Part shown: positions 15,524 to 21,238 of the stretch, in pieces | Layout: every line of letters starts with the position of its first letter | Position numbering within the stretch: position 1 is the first letter of the stretch | From: SIG607 sp045601805 | GTDB lineage: Bacteria; Bacillota; Clostridia; Oscillospirales; Acutalibacteraceae | Assembly: GCA_045601805.1 (NCBI GenBank) | Contig: JAZSAJ010000025.1 | Span: 25,689 to 89,688 of the forward strand | DNA: 64,000 bases | Direction of reading: 5' to 3' | Notes under the pieces: generated by a model | Database searches by the model: none | What the model was told of the DNA's origin: nothing | The model's input: the letters and a program-made list of their open reading frames with translations, nothing else | Made by a program: the position numbers and the translations under genes

Positions 15524-15778
15524 ATGAAACATTGGGCAAAGCCCAGGGCAGTTATTTTAGGAGAATATATATTAAGCACCGGTGCCACAGTGCGCGCCAC
15601 AGCAAACGAGTTTAACATTAGCAAATCTACCGTACATAAAGATGTTACCGAGCGGCTTAGAAAAACCAACCCCGCGCTTTTTTCGGGGGTAAACAAAGTG
15701 CTCCAAAAAAACAAAGAAGAACGGCATATTCGCGGCGGCGAAGCCACAAAGAAAAAATATATGGCAATTAAAAAATAA
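15524..15778 (+). CDS. spoIIID: Sporulation transcriptional regulator SpoIIID
   Basis: 84-residue mother-cell DNA-binding protein. The hallmark sequences are present: LGEYILSTGATVRATANEFN, ISKSTVHKDVTERL (recognition helix) and the C-terminal HIRGGEATKKKYMAIKK. It starts at ATG 15524 with TAGGAG upstream; an in-frame upstream ATG at 15482 lacks a ribosome site and lies inside the sigma-E-like promoter. SpoIIID switches the mother-cell programme between sigma-E and sigma-K and typically controls cotJ-type and spoV genes, several of which lie within 25 kb here. Confidence 0.95.
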   Translation: MKHWAKPRAVILGEYILSTGATVRATANEFNISKSTVHKDVTERLRKTNPALFSGVNKVLQKNKEERHIRGGEATKKKYMAIKK

Positions 15779-15814
15779 GGAAAACCAAAAATACCCTTTT
15801 TGGTTTTCCTTTTT
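15778..15814 (+). terminator. Terminator of spoIIID
   Basis: Long arms GGAAAACCAAAAA / TTTTTGGTTTTCC followed by T6. Confidence 0.85.
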
Positions 15815-15873
15815 TCTTTCACAAAAACTTAAATTTATAAATAAATTGTAACGATAAAAGGTGGTGATATATT

Positions 15874-16068
15874 ATGAATAATTACGATATTGAAAAACTG
15901 ATTGCCGCAGCCAAAAACGGTGACACAAAAGATTTATTATCTAAATTATCGCTAAGTGATGCCGCAAAGGTTAAAAGCGTTTTAAACAACCAAAAATTAA
16001 CTGAACAACTTTTGGCAAGTGAACAGGCGCAACAAATTATTAAAAAAATAATGGGAGATAAAAGGTAA
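15874..16068 (+). CDS. Small unknown protein, first of a three-gene unit
   Basis: 64 residues (MNNYDIEKLIAAAKNGDTKD, then helical LLSKLSLSDAAKVKSVLNNQ and QAQQIIKKIMGDKR). Predominantly alpha-helical and soluble, without signal peptide or Cys. The repeated short Leu/Ala helices resemble regulatory or structural adaptor peptides, but I do not recognise a family. AGGTGGTG precedes the ATG. Its stop codon abuts the next start with no gap, so translation is coupled to the gene at 16069. Position after spoIIID hints at sporulation use; that is weak inference. Confidence 0.75.
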   Translation: MNNYDIEKLIAAAKNGDTKDLLSKLSLSDAAKVKSVLNNQKLTEQLLASEQAQQIIKKIMGDKR

Positions 16069-16383
16069 ATGGAAGATTTAAGCGAAAAACTAAACAGCAT
16101 ACTTTCGGACCCACAAAGTTTAAACCGCATACGCGAAATGGCAGAGGGGCTGTTAGGCGAACAAAAACCTGCCGAAAACGACCTTCTCCCCGATATTGAT
16201 ATAACCAAAATTATGAACATTGTGGGCAAAATTAAAAACAGCGGAAGCAGTCAGCGTGAAAAACTTTTATTGGCGCTTCGCCCTCATTTAAAAGAGGAGC
16301 GCCAGGAGCGGCTTGATACCGCTGTAAAAATTTTAAAACTAATTGAAATTGCGCCGTTTTTAAAAGACAGCGGACTTTTTTAG
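16069..16383 (+). CDS. Small unknown protein, second of a three-gene unit
   Basis: 104 residues. An N-terminal helical segment (MEDLSEKLNSILSDPQSLNR, then IREMAEGLLG) is followed by an acidic linker (PAENDLLPDIDIT) and a second helical block (ITKIMNIVGKIKNSGSSQRE, then LLLALRPHLKEERQERLDTA and VKILKLIEIAPFLKDSGLF). The LRPHL..R..RLD.A.KILKL pattern is distinctive, and I believe similar small proteins occur in other Clostridia, but no function is known to me. It is directly adjacent to the 64-aa gene and 11 bp before the third gene; GGAGATAAAAGG inside the upstream gene provides the ribosome site. Confidence 0.75.
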   Translation: MEDLSEKLNSILSDPQSLNRIREMAEGLLGEQKPAENDLLPDIDITKIMNIVGKIKNSGSSQREKLLLALRPHLKEERQERLDTAVKILKLIEIAPFLKDSGLF

Positions 16384-16394
16384 GGGGGATTTTT

Positions 16395-16673
16395 TTGACC
16401 GACTTTGAACGCCAAAAGGCCGAGGCAGAACAGCGTGTTAAAGAAATGAACCGCCGTTATAACGAAAAAGCATCGTCAAAAAGTGCGCCAAAAAGCCAAC
16501 CGCCGCCGGCTAAACCGCCAAAATCTACCCCGTTTGATATATTTAAGTTGCTTAAATTAGACGGTTTCCGTTCCGATTCCGACCGTCTGTTACTGCTTGG
16601 TTTGTTCTTGCTTTTAAACAGCCAAGAAGCCGACGAATTGCTTCTTTACGCCTTGATTTATATTATGCTATAA
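16395..16673 (+). CDS. Small unknown protein with hydrophobic C-terminus
   Basis: 92 residues starting at TTG (AGGGGGG lies 5 nt upstream). A charged coiled-coil-like head (FERQKAEAEQRVKEMNRRYN) is followed by a Ser/Pro/Lys linker (KSAPKSQPPPAKPPKSTPFD) and a C-terminal part FRSDSDRLLLLGLFLLLNSQ then EADELLLYALIYIML. That last part could be one or two amphipathic or membrane-associated helices. The three genes at 15.87-16.67 kb form one compact operon. Family not recognised; a membrane-anchored complex of the three products is possible. Confidence 0.72.
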   Translation: MTDFERQKAEAEQRVKEMNRRYNEKASSKSAPKSQPPPAKPPKSTPFDIFKLLKLDGFRSDSDRLLLLGLFLLLNSQEADELLLYALIYIML

Positions 16674-16732
16674 ACCGTTAGTTAAGGTATCTTCCTTATA
16701 GTTTGTGTTAAAAACTAACCCCACAACCTATA

Positions 16733-16759
16733 CTAATAGTTGTTGAAAATAACTATTAG
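16733..16759. promoter_or_regulatory. Palindromic operator before the XRE gene
   Basis: Perfect 9-bp arms CTAATAGTT (16733-16741) and AACTATTAG (16751-16759) sit immediately before the GGGAGG site of the downstream HTH gene, as expected for autoregulation. Confidence 0.6.
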
Positions 16760-16772
16760 GGAGGTTAAAACC

Positions 16773-17105
16773 ATGAAACTAAACACAATTGGTGCAAATA
16801 TAAGAAAATGCCGTTTGTCTAAAAATATGCGACAAGAAGACTTGGCAGAAAAAGCAAATCTTTCTGTAACTTATATTGGTATGATAGAGCGCGGCGAAAA
16901 AACTCCGTCGTTGGAAACATTAATTGCCATATTAAATGCAATAGGCGTTTCGGCAGATGTTGTTCTTTGCGATGTTTTGAATCAAGGATACGCAGTTAAA
17001 AATTCTTTGCTTAACGAAAAACTGTCGCTTATTTCAGCGGAAGACCGAAATAGAATTTACGATGTTATTGACACGATGATTTCTCATTCAAAACGCATAA
17101 TATAG
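16773..17105 (+). CDS. XRE-family transcriptional regulator
   Basis: 110 residues. The HTH spans about 6-62: IGANIRKCRLSKNMRQEDLA, then EKANLSVTYIGMIERGEKTP and SLETLIAILNAIGVSADVVL. It is followed by a helical dimerisation tail (LNEKLSLISAEDRNRIYDVI). The ATG at 16773 has GGGAGG 8 nt upstream; the in-frame ATG at 16740 lies inside the palindromic operator. Targets beyond itself are not evident. A terminator follows the stop codon. Confidence 0.88.
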   Translation: MKLNTIGANIRKCRLSKNMRQEDLAEKANLSVTYIGMIERGEKTPSLETLIAILNAIGVSADVVLCDVLNQGYAVKNSLLNEKLSLISAEDRNRIYDVIDTMISHSKRII

Positions 17106-17108
17106 CAA

Positions 17109-17146
17109 AAAAAGTGTTCGCTTTACAAAAAGTGAACACTTTTTTA
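17109..17146 (+). terminator. Terminator of the XRE gene
   Basis: Arms AAAAAGTGTTC / GAACACTTTTT, T run after. Confidence 0.8.
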
Positions 17147-17247
17147 CTTTAATAGCACAATATGACATTTTCCGACAAACTATTTGTGGTATAACAATAC
17201 TGTCAGTTATGACTGCAAACAAAAAGTTATGGATGGAGGAAAAAACA

Positions 17248-17457
17248 ATGTCAACAAAAAGAATTATTCGTCAAATTGCGAAACAGCACGGTGTAACGCC
17301 AAAAGAGGTGGTTGCGGATATGAAAGAGGCAATTCGCGCAGGTATGGCTTCAACAGAACCAACAGCGCAGGCATTTTGGAAAAAACTTGCGCCCGACGGC
17401 AAAGAACCGTCTATTGATAAGTTTTTAAAGTTTTGCGTAAAACAGACCATAAATTAA
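17248..17457 (+). CDS. Small protein resembling the Spo0A C-terminal domain
   Basis: 69 residues (MSTKRIIRQIAKQHGVTPKE, then VVADMKEAIRAGMASTEPTA and QAFWKKLAPDGKEPSIDKF). The pattern R-x-I-A-x-x-H-G-V followed by V-x-x-x-M-x-x-A-I is that of short Clostridia proteins annotated as Spo0A C-terminal-domain-containing, which lack the receiver domain. Whether they bind DNA is not known to me. GGAGG precedes this ATG; the in-frame ATG at 17209 has no such site. Confidence 0.7.
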   Translation: MSTKRIIRQIAKQHGVTPKEVVADMKEAIRAGMASTEPTAQAFWKKLAPDGKEPSIDKFLKFCVKQTIN

Positions 17458-17760
17458 AAAATAAACAACTATTTTTTTTAGTTTTATAGGTGTAAAAATT
17501 GCTATGCAAACAAGTTACAATTTGGTTACAATTTTATGCATAAAACGACATTATGTAAACTTGGTAACCAAAAAAAGTTTTTAAAGTTTTGAACAGTGTT
17601 TTGAACATTAAAAGTTGTAAATAGCATAAAATCGGGCTGTTTTTGCCCAAAATTGTTCAAAACTCGGTGCATAACTCTAAAAAACATATTGCTTACAGTA
17701 AAATGAATATAAATATTATGTAAATCAAAAAACCGCAATTTTTTACACATTTCTTTTGTA
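17458..17760. other. Gene-free interval
   Basis: No convincing ORF or RNA gene. It holds a pair of GTTACA hexamers exactly 11 bp apart (17514-17519 and 17525-17530), a distant GGTTAC / GTAACC inverted pair (17524-17529 and about 17562-17567), and a weak GGGC-TGTTTTT-GCCC hairpin near 17634. The GTTACA pair resembles the triple array at 44.1 kb. Confidence 0.5.
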
Positions 17761-17789
17761 TTTACTTTTGTAAAAAAATGTGTTAAAAT
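17761..17789 (+). promoter_or_regulatory. Promoter of the DUF4358-like lipoprotein gene
   Basis: TTTACT (17761-17766) and TAAAAT (17784-17789), 17 bp apart, 35 bp before the start. Confidence 0.55.
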
Positions 17790-17823
17790 ACTGTTGTCAA
17801 AAAAGACAAACAGGGGAATTTTT

Positions 17824-18306
17824 ATGAAAGTAAAAAAACTTATTTGTATTTTGCTTGTTTTGTTGCTTTTGTTTTCTTTATCGTCTTGTAAAAAGACAAC
17901 AAAAGATTATTCGGCAACCGAACTTTGCAATATGATTTCAAGAGATTTATTTAAAGACCAAAAGGTTACGGTTATTAACGAAGAACAGCTGCTTACCTAC
18001 TTTTCGTTTTCAAAGGCAATATTAAACGATTGGCGTGTTGCTATTTCGGATAACGACGACAAGGTTTTTGTTGCGGCGGTTTTTGAGCCAAACAACAAAT
18101 TTAGCGAAAAAATTGTTGTAAACGCGCTTAACGCCTTTGTTTCGCAAACGGCGGCGCGTCTTAAAAACCTTAACGACAACGAATACACAAAAATTTCTTC
18201 GCGGCTTGTTTACAAACACGGTAACAACATTATTTTGGTTGTAACCGACGACTACCCCACGGCAGAAAAATATTTAAAAGACCTTGGCGCAAAAGAATAC
18301 AAATAA
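17824..18306 (+). CDS. DUF4358-like lipoprotein
   Basis: 160 residues: MKVKKLICILLVLLLLFSLS then SCKKT with a lipobox Cys at about 22, so membrane-anchored on the outside. The mature part (KDYSATELCNMISRDLFKDQ, LTYFSFSKAILNDWRVAISD, VFVAAVFEPNN, LKNLNDNEYTKISSRLVYKH, and the ending VTDDYPTAEKYLKDLGAKEY) fits the Clostridia DUF4358 group of small lipoproteins of unknown function. I place it there with moderate confidence. AGGGGA lies 8 nt before the ATG. It is monocistronic and converges on rsmI. Confidence 0.75.
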   Translation: MKVKKLICILLVLLLLFSLSSCKKTTKDYSATELCNMISRDLFKDQKVTVINEEQLLTYFSFSKAILNDWRVAISDNDDKVFVAAVFEPNNKFSEKIVVNALNAFVSQTAARLKNLNDNEYTKISSRLVYKHGNNIILVVTDDYPTAEKYLKDLGAKEYK

Positions 18307-18338
18307 AAAGATGTGTGGAAACTCCACACATCTTTTTT
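18306..18338 (+). terminator. Terminator between the lipoprotein gene and rsmI
   Basis: Arms AAAAGATGTGTGG / CCACACATCTTTT; functional in both directions. Confidence 0.85.
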
Positions 18339-19155
18339 AATATAGTTCTTTATATATTTCGCTTTTTTTGAAGCCGGTTAGTTCGGCGGCGCGTTTTGCC
18401 GCGTTTGAGGCGCTTTCGCCCTTTGCTACCCACTCTTTTGCAAAATTAACGGCGTCGGCAAAAGAATAGTTTTCTTCTTTTTCGGGCTTTCCCTCAATTA
18501 AAAGTACAAATTCACCCTTTGGCGCGTTTTCGCTATAGTAGTTAAACGCGTCAAGCAGGGTGGTTTTTTTTATTTCTTCGTGAAGTTTGGTAAGTTCACG
18601 CGCAATGGTAATTTCGCGGTTGCCCAAGGTTTCATAAAAATCTTTAAGGGTTGCAAGGAGTTTATGCGGCGCTTCATAAAAAACCATTGTTCGCTTTTCG
18701 TTTTGAATTTCGGCAAGGTGAGCACGGCGCGACGGCCTGTTTACCGACAAAAAACCTTCAAAGGTAAACCGTCCGCTTTTCATACCCGAAACCGCCAAAG
18801 CCGAAATTACTGCGCTGGGGCCGGGCACAACAACGACCTTTACCCCGTGTTTATGGGCTTCACGCACAAGGTCTTCGCCGGGGTCGGAAATACAGGGCAT
18901 ACCGGCGTCTGATATAACGGCGCAACTTTCACCGTTTTTAATGCGGTTTAAAATTTGTTCGCCTTTGTCCCTTTTGTTGTGTTCATAATAAGAAATAAGC
19001 GGTTTTTTTATGCCAAAATGGTTTAAAAGTTTAACACTTACACGGGTGTCTTCGGCGGCAATAAAATCAACACTTTCCAAAACCGAAACCGCGCGCGAAG
19101 AAATATCGCCCAAATTACCAATAGGGGTACCCACAACATATAAAACTCCTGCCAT
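18337..19155 (-). CDS. rsmI: 16S rRNA (cytidine(1402)-2'-O)-methyltransferase
   Basis: 272-residue SAM-dependent methylase that modifies C1402 in the decoding centre of 16S rRNA. Family motifs are intact: LYVVGTPIGNLGDISSRA (5-22), EDTRVSVKLLNHFGI, ISYYEHN, SDAGMPCISDPGEDLVREA (about 85-103), VPGPSAVISALAVSG and FEGFL. The start at 19155 is chosen because GGCGGTG lies just upstream and the protein then begins MAGVLYVVGT. The leftward orientation places it alone opposite cotJ. Confidence 0.95.
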   Translation of the reverse strand: MAGVLYVVGTPIGNLGDISSRAVSVLESVDFIAAEDTRVSVKLLNHFGIKKPLISYYEHNKRDKGEQILNRIKNGESCAVISDAGMPCISDPGEDLVREAHKHGVKVVVVPGPSAVISALAVSGMKSGRFTFEGFLSVNRPSRRAHLAEIQNEKRTMVFYEAPHKLLATLKDFYETLGNREITIARELTKLHEEIKKTTLLDAFNYYSENAPKGEFVLLIEGKPEKEENYSFADAVNFAKEWVAKGESASNAAKRAAELTGFKKSEIYKELY

Positions 19156-19282
19156 TTTTTCACCGCCTTTTTGAATATATTTTATTCTAACACAACAAAC
19201 TAAATAATACAATATTTAAAGTGGCAAAAAGCAGTTTTTGCGAATAAACTGTTATTGGGCTATGCCCGAAAGGAGAGCTTTT

Positions 19283-19444
19283 ATGCTAAACGAAACAAAC
19301 CGTGACGCCTGTCGTCAGGCGCCTACTTTGGTTTTTATTGAAGACCAAGAATTCCAAAATATTTACACCGCCGAAACCGCCTTTGTGCGCGGTACCCTTT
19401 TTAAAGATTTAGACAAACCTTTTAAAGGAAGCGGTGCAGTATGA
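19283..19444 (+). CDS. cotJA: Spore coat-associated protein CotJA
   Basis: 53 residues. APTLVFIEDQEFQNIYTAET followed by AFVRGTLFKDLDKPFKG matches the CotJA signature (bulky residues around a Y-x-x-E-x-A-x-x-x-G-T-x-F-x-x-L-D-x-P-F core). It is a structural part of the inner spore coat made in the mother cell. AAAGGAG precedes ATG 19283. The stop overlaps the start of cotJB by 4 nt (ATGA), indicating translational coupling. Confidence 0.9.
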   Translation: MLNETNRDACRQAPTLVFIEDQEFQNIYTAETAFVRGTLFKDLDKPFKGSGAV

Positions 19445-19710
19445 GTGAAAAACAACTTTTAAAGGAAAAAATTCACCAGTACGACTTTTCTATTATTGAA
19501 GCCGAACTGTTTTTAGATACCCACCCAAATTGCCGCCGCGCTTTAGCGGTGCTTCACGAAATGAAAACAGAACGCGCCGCTTTGGTTAAAACTTACGAAG
19601 CAAAATACGGCGATTATATTGTTCGCGCCGCCGATGTGAACAACCAAAACCGCTGGGTTTGGGTAGATTCACCCTGGCCGTGGGAAAACAGCAAGGAGTG
19701 TGAGGTATAA
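19441..19710 (+). CDS. cotJB: Spore coat protein CotJB
   Basis: 89 residues. IHQYDFSIIEAELFLDTHPN, then CRRALAVLHEMKTERAALVK and YIVRAADVNNQNRWVWVDSP followed by WPWE, show the CotJB pattern (helical N-terminal half, W-rich PWPWE ending). It is needed for assembly of the CotJ layer together with CotJA and CotJC. It overlaps cotJA and abuts cotJC; GGAGTGTGAGG near its end serves cotJC. Confidence 0.92.
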   Translation: MSEKQLLKEKIHQYDFSIIEAELFLDTHPNCRRALAVLHEMKTERAALVKTYEAKYGDYIVRAADVNNQNRWVWVDSPWPWENSKECEV

Positions 19711-20319
19711 ATGTGGAGTTACGAGAAAAAACTTGAATTTCCCGTTAACATTAAAAACCCTAACCCTAAATATGCAGGGATTATTATTAGCCAGTTCGGC
19801 GGTCCCGACGGCGAACTCGGCGCTTCTATGCGCTATTTAACACAGCGTTATTCAATGCCTTATAGCGAAGTAAAGGCAATTTTAACCGATATTGGTACCG
19901 AAGAACTGGCGCATCTTGAAATGGTATGTGCAATGGTGCACCAATTAACAAGGAAATTAAGTTACGAACAAATTAAGGAAAGCGGATTTGATAAGTATTT
20001 TGTTGACCACACTGCAGCCGTTTACCCTGTTGCAGCGGCAGGAATTCCCTGGCGAGCCGAATATATTGCCGCAAAAGGCGATATTTTAGCCGATTTGCAC
20101 GAAGATTTAGCGGCAGAACAAAAAGCGCGTGTAACTTATGATAACCTGCTTCGCCTTATTGACGACCCCGACATTCGCGAACCGCTTAAATTTTTGCGCC
20201 AACGCGAAATTGTGCATTACCAACGCTTTGGCGAAGCACTGCGCTTAACCGCCGATAAATTAGACAGTAAAAACTTTTATGTTTGCAACCCGTCGTTTGA
20301 CAAGAACTGCGGTAAATAA
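19711..20319 (+). CDS. cotJC: Spore coat manganese catalase-family protein CotJC
   Basis: 202 residues with the ferritin-like di-manganese catalase fold: YAGIIISQFGGPDGELGASM then RYLTQRY, an E-LAHLE-M metal motif (IGTEELAHLEMVCAMVHQL, about 69-87), a later DHTAAVYPVAAAG, and ARVTYDNLLRLIDDPDI then LKFLRQREIVHYQRFGEAL carrying the second set of Glu/His ligands. In the spore coat it probably degrades peroxide. Length matches CotJC rather than vegetative Mn catalases (about 270-300 aa). Confidence 0.93.
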   Translation: MWSYEKKLEFPVNIKNPNPKYAGIIISQFGGPDGELGASMRYLTQRYSMPYSEVKAILTDIGTEELAHLEMVCAMVHQLTRKLSYEQIKESGFDKYFVDHTAAVYPVAAAGIPWRAEYIAAKGDILADLHEDLAAEQKARVTYDNLLRLIDDPDIREPLKFLRQREIVHYQRFGEALRLTADKLDSKNFYVCNPSFDKNCGK

Positions 20320-20381
20320 AGTTTTGCCGCAAGGCAAATCATACCACGGCGTAGCCGCCTATAGTTCTAAACTCATAACTT
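20320..20381. repeat. Interspersed hairpin repeat, locus 2
   Basis: Short hairpins TTTGCC-GCA-AGGCAAA and GGCG-TAG-CCGCC are separated by ATCATACCAC, in the same style as the tracts at 5.3 and 43.3 kb. Located after cotJC and before the shared terminator. Confidence 0.6.
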
Positions 20382-20382
20382 A

Positions 20383-20410
20383 AAAAGCAGACGGGCAACC
20401 GTCTGCTTTT
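20383..20410. terminator. Bidirectional terminator between cotJC and the DtxR-type gene
   Basis: Arms AAAAGCAGACGG / CCGTCTGCTTTT with a GCAA loop. Confidence 0.85.
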
Positions 20411-20780
20411 ATTTACCGTATTTTTTTATGTGGTTTTTTATTTCTTGGAATGTTTTATCGCTTATTACATGTTCAATTTTACAAGCGTCTTCGGCGGCGG
20501 GTTCTTTATCTACCCCCAAAAGCATTAACGCGCTTGTTAAAACGGTGTGCCGTTCGTAAATTTTTTGGGCAAGTAACCTGCCTTTTTCGGTAAGGGTAAT
20601 AAAACCATTTTTATCAACCGTTATATAGTTTGCATTTTTTAAAAGACCAACCCCGCGGCTTACGCTGGGTTTAGAAAAATCCATATATTCGGCAATATCT
20701 ATGCTTCGCACCGTTTGTTTTTGTTTGCAAAGCACATAAATTGTTTCTAAATACATTTCGCCCGACGCGTTTAGCGACAT
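20409..20780 (-). CDS. DtxR/MntR-family metal-dependent repressor
   Basis: 123 residues. An N-terminal winged helix (ASGEMYLETIYVLCKQKQTV, SIDIAEYMDFSKPSVSRGVG then LLKNANYITVDKNGFITLTE) and the dimerisation/metal-binding region (IYERHTVLTSALMLLGVDKE then EDACKIEHVISDKTFQEI) carrying the His/Glu/Cys-His ligand set. There is no SH3-like third domain, so it is the short MntR/TroR-like type. The start is ATG 20780 after AAGGGGTG. It is divergent from feoAB, and three GTTAGC-type palindromes nearby are its likely operators, so it should repress iron uptake when Fe(II) or Mn(II) is plentiful. Confidence 0.9.
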   Translation of the reverse strand: MSLNASGEMYLETIYVLCKQKQTVRSIDIAEYMDFSKPSVSRGVGLLKNANYITVDKNGFITLTEKGRLLAQKIYERHTVLTSALMLLGVDKEPAAEDACKIEHVISDKTFQEIKNHIKKYGK

Positions 20781-20808
20781 TTTTTTCACCCCTTTTTTAT
20801 ACAACCAT

Positions 20809-20837
20809 AGAATAACACAGTTTTTAAAAAAAATCAA
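20809..20837 (-). promoter_or_regulatory. Promoter of the DtxR-type gene
   Basis: TTGATT (20837-20832) and TATTCT (20814-20809), spaced 17 bp. Confidence 0.55.
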
Positions 20838-20845
20838 ATATTCTC

Positions 20846-20874
20846 TTGACAAATTTTGGGTGGGGGTGTATAAT
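20846..20874 (+). promoter_or_regulatory. Promoter of feoA
   Basis: Perfect TTGACA (20846-20851) and TATAAT (20869-20874), 17 bp apart; the first operator palindrome starts 8 bp after the -10 box. Confidence 0.85.
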
Positions 20875-20881
20875 TTCTTTT

Positions 20882-20899
20882 GGTTAGCGGTGGCTAACC
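20882..20899. promoter_or_regulatory. DtxR-type operator 1
   Basis: GGTTAGC-GGTG-GCTAACC palindrome at the expected transcription start of feoA. Confidence 0.75.
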
Positions 20900-20916
20900 G
20901 CATTTTTTGAAACACT

Positions 20917-20932
20917 GTTAGCCGTTGCTAAC
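20917..20932. promoter_or_regulatory. DtxR-type operator 2
   Basis: GTTAGC-CGTT-GCTAAC palindrome, 35 bp downstream of operator 1 and just before the feoA ribosome site. Confidence 0.7.
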
Positions 20933-20950
20933 TGTTTGGGCGGTGTTTTT

Positions 20951-21163
20951 GTGACATTAAACGAAGTAGAAGAAGGAAAAGAATACATTATAAGGCAAAT
21001 AAAAACCGATGACGATGAGTTAAACGCCTTTTTGTTTTCGCTTGGTTGCTTTAGCGGCGAACCAATTACCGTAATTAAGCGCCGAAAAAGCGGTTGCATC
21101 GTTTCTGTTAAAGACGCGCGTTACAATTTTGACAGTAATTTAGCAAACTCTATTATTGTATAA
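20951..21163 (+). CDS. feoA: FeoA-domain ferrous iron transport protein
   Basis: 70 residues, SH3-like: MTLNEVEEGKEYIIRQIKTD, LNAFLFSLGCFSGEPITVIK then RRKSGCIVSVKDARYNFDSN and LANSIIV. FeoA binds the FeoB cytoplasmic part and modulates Fe(II) uptake. The start is GTG 20951, with GGGCGGTG 5 nt upstream. The gene is followed by a hairpin and a further operator before feoB. Confidence 0.9.
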   Translation: MTLNEVEEGKEYIIRQIKTDDDELNAFLFSLGCFSGEPITVIKRRKSGCIVSVKDARYNFDSNLANSIIV

Positions 21164-21167
21164 ATTT

Positions 21168-21196
21168 AACAGCAATATATATTGCTGTTTATTTTT
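21168..21196 (+). terminator. Hairpin between feoA and feoB
   Basis: AACAGCAA / TTGCTGTT arms with TTTATTTTTT after them. It looks like an intrinsic terminator or attenuator inside the feo operon and would lower feoB transcription relative to feoA. Confidence 0.6.
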
Positions 21197-21203
21197 TGAC
21201 AGT

Positions 21204-21223
21204 CAGTTAGCAGTGGCTAACTG
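21204..21223. promoter_or_regulatory. DtxR-type operator 3, before feoB
   Basis: CAGTTAGC-AGTG-GCTAACTG palindrome, directly before the feoB ribosome site. A TTGACA lies at about 21196-21201 but no good -10 box follows. Confidence 0.7.
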
Positions 21224-21238
21224 CGAAAGGGGAAACTT

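Noticed and set aside
19156..19282. Sigma-E promoter for cotJABC
   Set aside because: A CAATATT lies near 19209 but no CATA-type -10 at 13-14 bp follows; cotJ is probably mother-cell controlled, but the site cannot be shown here.
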